Part shown: positions 4,301 to 6,186 of the stretch, in pieces | Layout: each line of letters begins with the position of its first letter | Position numbering within the stretch: the stretch's first letter is position 1 | NCBI GenBank assembly: GCA_964585805.1 | Contig: CAZPFE010000033.1 | Location: 1-6,186 of the forward strand | Source of the DNA: CAYLWZ01 sp964585805 | GTDB lineage: Bacteria; Patescibacteriota; Minisyncoccia; Minisyncoccales; GWA2-38-27 | Reading direction: 5' to 3' | Length of the DNA: 6,186 nucleotides | Notes under the pieces: model-generated | What the model saw: the letters and a program-made list of their open reading frames with translations, nothing else | The model's database searches: none | What the model was told of the DNA's origin: nothing | Translations under genes and position numbers: made by a program

Positions 4301-6024
4301 CGAATATATACATAAGCGCAACCTTGATTTTTAATTTTAGTTAATATCTTTTTCCCTATTCCTTTAACTTTGATTAAATCGTCAACAGAGAAAAAAGGAG
4401 TTTTCTTTCTTTGATCTATAATTCTTTGAGCAATAACTGGACCAATATTTACTAATTTTTCAAGCTCTTGAAGAGAAGCAGTATTTAAATCAATACTTCT
4501 TGGAAGGCAATCATTTCTTTTTTTCTGTTTTTTCTGACTTAAATCTCCTTTGTTTTCCTGATTATTATTTTCTTGAATATCTTTTTCTTTTTTATCTTTT
4601 TTCTCCTGACTATCTTGGCTATTATCATCTTCCTTTATTGTTTTGATATTCTTTTTTTCTTTTTCTATTTCCTTTTTCTTTTCTTTTCTAATTTCTTCAA
4701 TCTTTTCTTGGAATAAAAATACTTCTTTTTTAATCTTATCTATTCTTTTCTCAAGTAAATAAACTTTAACTTGATTTTCTTGATTATTGTTATTTTCTTC
4801 TTGAATATTTTCTTGTTTGTTATTTTCTTCTTTTTTTGAATTTGCTGAATTTATACTAATAATGCTTTCATTAGAAACTTTTTCTTTATGTGTTTGTGTT
4901 TTTGTTGTTTTTTTATTATTAGATTGATTGAATACTGCTCTTTCCTTTATTTCTGCTGTTAGAAGATTTTTCTTTTGTTTATTAGTCAAAGGAATAATTT
5001 CTTTTAGTTTGATTATAGTTTCTTCTACAATATCTCTTGTTTTAGAAGTAAATTGAGTGAATTTTTCAGGGAAAACTTTAACTATGTGTTTTAGAGGATT
5101 TTCAATTGGCTGAGCGGTTTTAGGATTATTATATTCTTTTCTCTGCCAAGGATTTGAAGGAGGAGAGCCGGCTATTTCTTTTGCTATGTAAATATGTCTG
5201 TTTTGAAAAAAATAAACTTTATTGACTCTAAAAGTTTTTAACAAATCAATTCCCAAGTTTTTTGCTTTGCTTATCACTCTCTTTTGTAAAGAATGTTTTT
5301 GAGAATATTCTTTTTTTAATTCATCCATTGAAAGCAATTTATACCTTTTATCATTCCATTTGATTTTTTGACCATATAGTTTATCCTGAAGAGACCAATC
5401 TCTAATCCCATAAGCACTATTCCAATTAGAAATATCTGAAAAACGCGAATATAATCCATTATTATTCCCGTCAGGACAACTCGCATGACTCCCTTTTTCT
5501 ATTAAAATTCTCTGATGATTTGTTTTAGGATTATTTAATTCATTATTTGCTAAAATTACTTTTGTTTTAGAACCATTATGAGCAAAGCCAATTACTTTTA
5601 TTGATTTTTTAGTATTTTTATCTACATAAACATCAACTCTTTCCCAATCGCCATAATGTTCATTTGTAAATTCATTAAAAACATAATAAAGGTGATATTC
5701 ATAAATCCATTGATTGTTTTTCTTGTCATCAACAAGATGATAAAAAATAGTAAAATGATTTAGTTTTTCTTGTGTTGTTAAACTATCATATTTTTCTTTT
5801 GCTTTTTCTGCTGGGATTTCTTGTAGGTTTTTGTCATAATTAAAATCTAAAGGGTTGCAAGGAAAATATCTTTCTTCTGTATCAAACCAGAAATTAGGAG
5901 CATAATTTTTTGGAGCAGGATAAAGAGTTTTTTGATTTAAAGGAGCAGAAAAAACAAAATAAACTCCTATTAAAAGGAGAAAAATAAAGATAAAAGGAAT
6001 TACCTTTATTTTAAAATCTCTCAT
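1354..6024 (-). CDS. Giant exported multidomain surface protein: Vps62-like, 2x ComEA-like HhH, Ig-like, lamin-tail and beta-helix
   Basis: The product has 1556 residues. An in-frame TAG two codons upstream (6028-6030) makes the ATG at 6024 the earliest possible start. The N-terminus MRDFKIK plus hydrophobic residues 10-28 is a signal peptide or uncleaved anchor. Domains in order: Vps62-like (about 85-190, with GDWERV and EKGSHASCPDG); conserved-looking but unrecognised region (190-350); Asn/Lys/Glu-rich linker with a probable coiled coil (368-505); two Cys-bracketed ComEA-like HhH modules (506-572 and 600-663); acidic Asn/Glu linker (664-703); Ig/BACON-like beta domain (706-817); lamin-tail domain (845-1018); right-handed beta-helix with two repeated cassettes (1030-1545). 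There is no sortase motif, PEP-CTERM or C-terminal membrane helix, so any anchoring is N-terminal. It overlaps the upstream membrane-protein gene by 14 nt. The likely role is an extracellular adhesin or DNA/surface-binding protein. The domain calls are from motif recognition and the role is inference. Confidence 0.93.
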   Translation of the reverse strand: MRDFKIKVIPFIFIFLLLIGVYFVFSAPLNQKTLYPAPKNYAPNFWFDTEERYFPCNPLDFNYDKNLQEIPAEKAKEKYDSLTTQEKLNHFTIFYHLVDDKKNNQWIYEYHLYYVFNEFTNEHYGDWERVDVYVDKNTKKSIKVIGFAHNGSKTKVILANNELNNPKTNHQRILIEKGSHASCPDGNNNGLYSRFSDISNWNSAYGIRDWSLQDKLYGQKIKWNDKRYKLLSMDELKKEYSQKHSLQKRVISKAKNLGIDLLKTFRVNKVYFFQNRHIYIAKEIAGSPPSNPWQRKEYNNPKTAQPIENPLKHIVKVFPEKFTQFTSKTRDIVEETIIKLKEIIPLTNKQKKNLLTAEIKERAVFNQSNNKKTTKTQTHKEKVSNESIISINSANSKKEENNKQENIQEENNNNQENQVKVYLLEKRIDKIKKEVFLFQEKIEEIRKEKKKEIEKEKKNIKTIKEDDNSQDSQEKKDKKEKDIQENNNQENKGDLSQKKQKKRNDCLPRSIDLNTASLQELEKLVNIGPVIAQRIIDQRKKTPFFSVDDLIKVKGIGKKILTKIKNQGCAYVYIRSNHVTFYPSTGGSGNTKQSSNNNQCLPKSIEINSASQEELLKIIGVGQTIAQRIINNRPYSSLDDLIKVKGIGEKKIEKIKNQGCAYVKDENKNNSEENEENNEENNEDENENNKSTENNNKNKEENDVLKVYPSLIQFSILENDTKSQTQTLFISNKGINSLQWQSVIKYDTPSSQGNWIKIEPSFGYILANDSINASVFLTDSVSNLLTGNYYATISLSIVQEDTNNNQGTIKEVEVELKVSENFNNQNNNSNKDNQNKEEEQQPSEEVVINEIAWMGTKASIKDEWIELYNTTNEDIDISGWSIYGAKTGKCLNFDSADGFSTTIIKANDYLLYANHQDDVKDFQGNSLVDIWDATISLNNSSPGKIVLYDSSNCQGKVIDIINQEGNKYWFFGDNKTKQTMERISPKELGSDSTNWANNNLIIRQGFDANNNPINGTPKAKNSVSTSPTEINNLDAFNDDFVSEITLNLRNSPFIIKDKLTIPENKTLNIESGVVLKFIDSWGRYAGIKVNGTLKANGTEDKKIIFTSLKDDEYAGDTNNDQDKTSPSPGDWDKIYFTSSSKDSQLNNVIIRYGGGGYGTPCSPEMAGIKIEETNVEIKNSVIESNQYRGIYLINSNSEIDNTQFLNNQVCCPTCHNQYGGYALEIEGGRPTIEKSTFKENVYGIYIKSKETYEDNQLISKTETEPIIKNNNFQNNKEAPIWLENGNPEFSGNQTTNDAINGILIKNVNGYSIKNNTTLSANLPYIIDGKIIIPENKTLNIEPGIILKFADKYSGIVVNGTLKANGTEDKKIIFTSLKDDEYAGDTNNDQDKTSPSPGDWDKIYFTSSSKDSEMKNIIIRYGGGGNSFPETGIKIEETNLDLEDSVIENNQYSGLYFISSLIDTDSFSNYPLTIIKGVSFSNNKKTINNRKQGYNLWIKGSNISVENSMFKNSVYGIYIDNGKPDLKEDTLTFGIGDESNIRCNIYNSLQGECLNVP
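1793..1956 (-). repeat. Copy B of the perfect 164-bp intragenic direct repeat
   Basis: This is the second copy, encoding residues 1357-1411 of the beta-helix. Beyond its boundary the paralogous cassettes remain recognisable but differ: for example LNIESGVVLKF in the first cassette against LNIEPGIILKF in the second. A further 24-bp identical run sits at 2009-2032 and 2822-2845, at an offset of 813, so there is a three-codon length difference between the two blocks. Confidence 0.98.
2597..2760 (-). repeat. Copy A of a perfect 164-bp intragenic direct repeat
   Basis: Positions 2597-2760 match 1793-1956 base for base, with no mismatch or gap, at an offset of exactly 804 bp (268 codons). The repeat encodes residues 1089-1143, from VNGTLKANGTEDKK to YFTSSSKDS, so the reading frame is kept. 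Sequence outside these edges diverges at once (2596 differs from 1792, and 2761 from 1957). Identity at synonymous sites points to recent duplication or gene conversion. Confidence 0.98.
2971..3492 (-). other. Lamin-tail domain, LTD (residues 845-1018)
   Basis: The domain begins VVINEIAWMGTKASIKDEWI, continues ELYNTTNEDIDISGWSIYG and ends near NGTPKAKN. The NEIAWMG, DEWIELYN and I-x-x-W motifs and the GTP-x-x-x-N end are classic bacterial LTD features. This fold is common in secreted proteins of Parcubacteria-like genomes and is thought to tether or target proteins at the surface or to nucleic acid. The interior contains one Cys pair candidate (C890 and C953). Confidence 0.88.
3574..3909 (-). 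other. Ig/BACON-like beta-sandwich domain (residues 706-817)
   Basis: The segment reads VYPSLIQFSILEND, then TQTLFISNKGINSLQWQ, NWIKIEPSFGYI, and LLTGNYYATISLSI. The order is 'residue-x-F at start, ...LFISN-G...L-W, W-I-P--G-----, L--G-Y-A-I-I', which follows the bacterial BACON-type immunoglobulin-like domain seen in secreted carbohydrate-binding and surface proteins. The call rests on this pattern and is not certain. Asn/Glu linkers lie on both sides. Confidence 0.55.
4036..4227 (-). repeat. ComEA-like helix-hairpin-helix module 2 (residues 600-663)
   Basis: This is a second copy of the HhH module: CLPKSIEINSASQEELLKI, IGVGQTIAQRIINNR, then DLIKVKGIGEKKIEKIKNQG and CAYV, with bracketing Cys600 and Cys660. 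The core DLIKVKGIG and the ending KNQGCAYV match module 1. The DNA has drifted, with the longest shared run I see about 20 bp (4037-4056 and 4310-4329), so this is an older duplication than the one in the beta-helix. Confidence 0.88.
4309..4509 (-). repeat. ComEA-like helix-hairpin-helix module 1 (residues 506-572)
   Basis: The module reads CLPRSIDLNTASLQELEKL, then NIGPVIAQRIIDQR, then DLIKVKGIGKKILTKIKNQG and CAYV. The LNTAS-x-x-EL opening, the two Gly hairpins (IGP and KGIG) and the paired helices are diagnostic of the ComEA/HhH-3 fold, which binds the DNA backbone in competence proteins. Cys506 and Cys569 bracket the fold and could form a disulphide outside the cell. It is a paralogue of the next module, about 30 residues away. 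Confidence 0.88.
4510..4923 (-). other. Low-complexity charged linker with predicted coiled coil (residues 368-505)
   Basis: This segment is dominated by Asn, Lys, Glu and Gln. Residues about 420-460 (VYLLEKRIDKIKKEVFLFQE onward) show hydrophobic residues at heptad-like spacing in a strongly charged background, suggesting a coiled coil or a long single helix. The rest is probably disordered. It separates the N-terminal Vps62-like domain from the DNA-binding-type HhH modules and would act as a stalk or spacer. Confidence 0.65.
5455..5772 (-). other. Vps62-like domain (residues about 85-190)
   Basis: The segment contains a YHLYYVFNEFTNEHYGDWERV block followed, after a beta-rich stretch with GFAHNG, by ILIEKGSHASCPDG. 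The pattern of aromatic-rich strand, H-x-x-DWE, then GSHAS-P is the hallmark of the Vps62/DUF946-type fold found in fungal, plant and some bacterial proteins. No enzymatic activity is firmly assigned to that family. I recognise this from motif spacing only, so a profile search against PF06101 is the decisive test. Confidence 0.6.
5941..6024 (-). other. Signal peptide or N-terminal membrane anchor of the surface protein
   Basis: Residues 1-28 show the usual three-part layout: a basic start (R2, K5, K7), an uninterrupted hydrophobic core (residues 8-25, rich in Phe, Ile and Leu) and a small-residue end, SAP. A cut after A27 would put proline at +1, which signal peptidase I disfavours. An uncleaved signal anchor is therefore a real possibility, leaving the remaining 1500-plus residues outside the cell. 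Confidence 0.8.
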
Positions 6025-6186
6025 ACTCTATCTCTCTAAACAAAGATAAAGCAAAAGATATACTGATTAGAAAAAATGTTAAAAGATAACCTAATAAAAG
6101 AGAATGAAAAAGATAAACACCAATAAGATTGCCAATAATTGGAGAAATGATTGCAAAAATAGCCACCCAAATTGGAGGAATAAAAA
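6011..6186 (-). CDS. Polytopic membrane protein, C-terminal end only (partial)
   Basis: An open frame enters from the right edge of the window and ends at a TAA at 6013-6011. It gives 57 readable residues, starting FIPPIWVAIFAII and ending FREIEYERF. The first complete codon begins at 6184. The segment is almost entirely hydrophobic, with about two membrane-spanning stretches (VAIFAIISPIIGNLIGVYLF and YLLTFFLISISFALSLF), then a short charged tail that would lie at the membrane face. The other two minus-strand frames hit stops here. Its end overlaps the start of the large surface-protein gene by 14 nt, an arrangement typical of translationally coupled operon genes. The SPIIGNLIG stretch followed by a final helix is reminiscent of the last helices of major-facilitator transporters, but 57 residues cannot settle the family. 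The function is not identified. Confidence 0.72.
   Translation of the reverse strand, partial: FIPPIWVAIFAIISPIIGNLIGVYLFHSLLLGYLLTFFLISISFALSLFREIEYERF
6025..6039 (-). promoter_or_regulatory. Weak ribosome binding site and coupled start of the surface-protein gene
   Basis: Upstream of the ATG, the minus strand reads AGAGAGATAGAGT, with a GAGAGA purine block about six bases before the start codon. This is a weak Shine-Dalgarno match. The start lies inside the 3' end of the membrane-protein gene, whose TAA falls 14 nt into the new gene. Initiation is probably helped by ribosomes terminating on the upstream cistron rather than by a strong site of its own. Confidence 0.4.

Noticed and set aside
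1354..6024. Alternative genetic code (UGA as glycine), as in some CPR lineages
   Set aside because: All three genes stay open under the standard code and end in TAA, so no recoding is needed. The window cannot prove that UGA is used as a stop.

Overview
The window is AT-rich bacterial DNA. All three protein genes supported here lie on the minus strand and use the standard code with TAA stops. The large surface protein carries a lamin-tail domain with the NEIAWMGT-type opening, Cys-bracketed ComEA-like helix-hairpin-helix modules and a right-handed beta-helix. The next gene encodes an ATP-cone/Mrr-type nuclease fold. Together with Asn/Lys-rich proteins and terse genes this suggests Patescibacteria (CPR, perhaps Parcubacteria). 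That assignment comes from family knowledge; there is no phylogenetic marker in the window.

In transcription order (high to low coordinates): (1) 6186-6011, the last 57 codons of a polytopic membrane protein. It is cut by the window edge and overlaps the next gene by 14 nt. (2) 6024-1354, a 1556-residue exported multidomain protein: signal/anchor helix, Vps62-like domain, charged coiled-coil linker, two ComEA-like HhH modules, an Ig/BACON-like beta domain, a lamin-tail domain and a beta-helix. The beta-helix carries two copies of a cassette that is identical over 164 bp of DNA. (3) 1353-1104, an intergenic region with a G-rich palindromic element, GAA repeats and a candidate promoter. (4) 1103-246, a 285-residue ATP-cone/restriction-endonuclease-like protein. 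(5) 245-1, a second G-rich palindromic element and a 201-nt stretch with no C on the + strand.

Genes 1 and 2 look like one translationally coupled unit at the cell envelope. Gene 2 joins DNA-binding-type modules to adhesion-type modules outside the membrane, so binding of extracellular DNA or surfaces is a reasonable but unproven role. Gene 3 is separately transcribed and looks cytoplasmic. Each complete gene is followed by the same arrangement: a G-free, C/U-rich transcript segment, then a strong GC hairpin. The two hairpin elements are near-identical inverted copies of one three-armed repeat flanking gene 3. This repeat, the recent 164-bp duplication or conversion, and the domain combination are the most notable signals.
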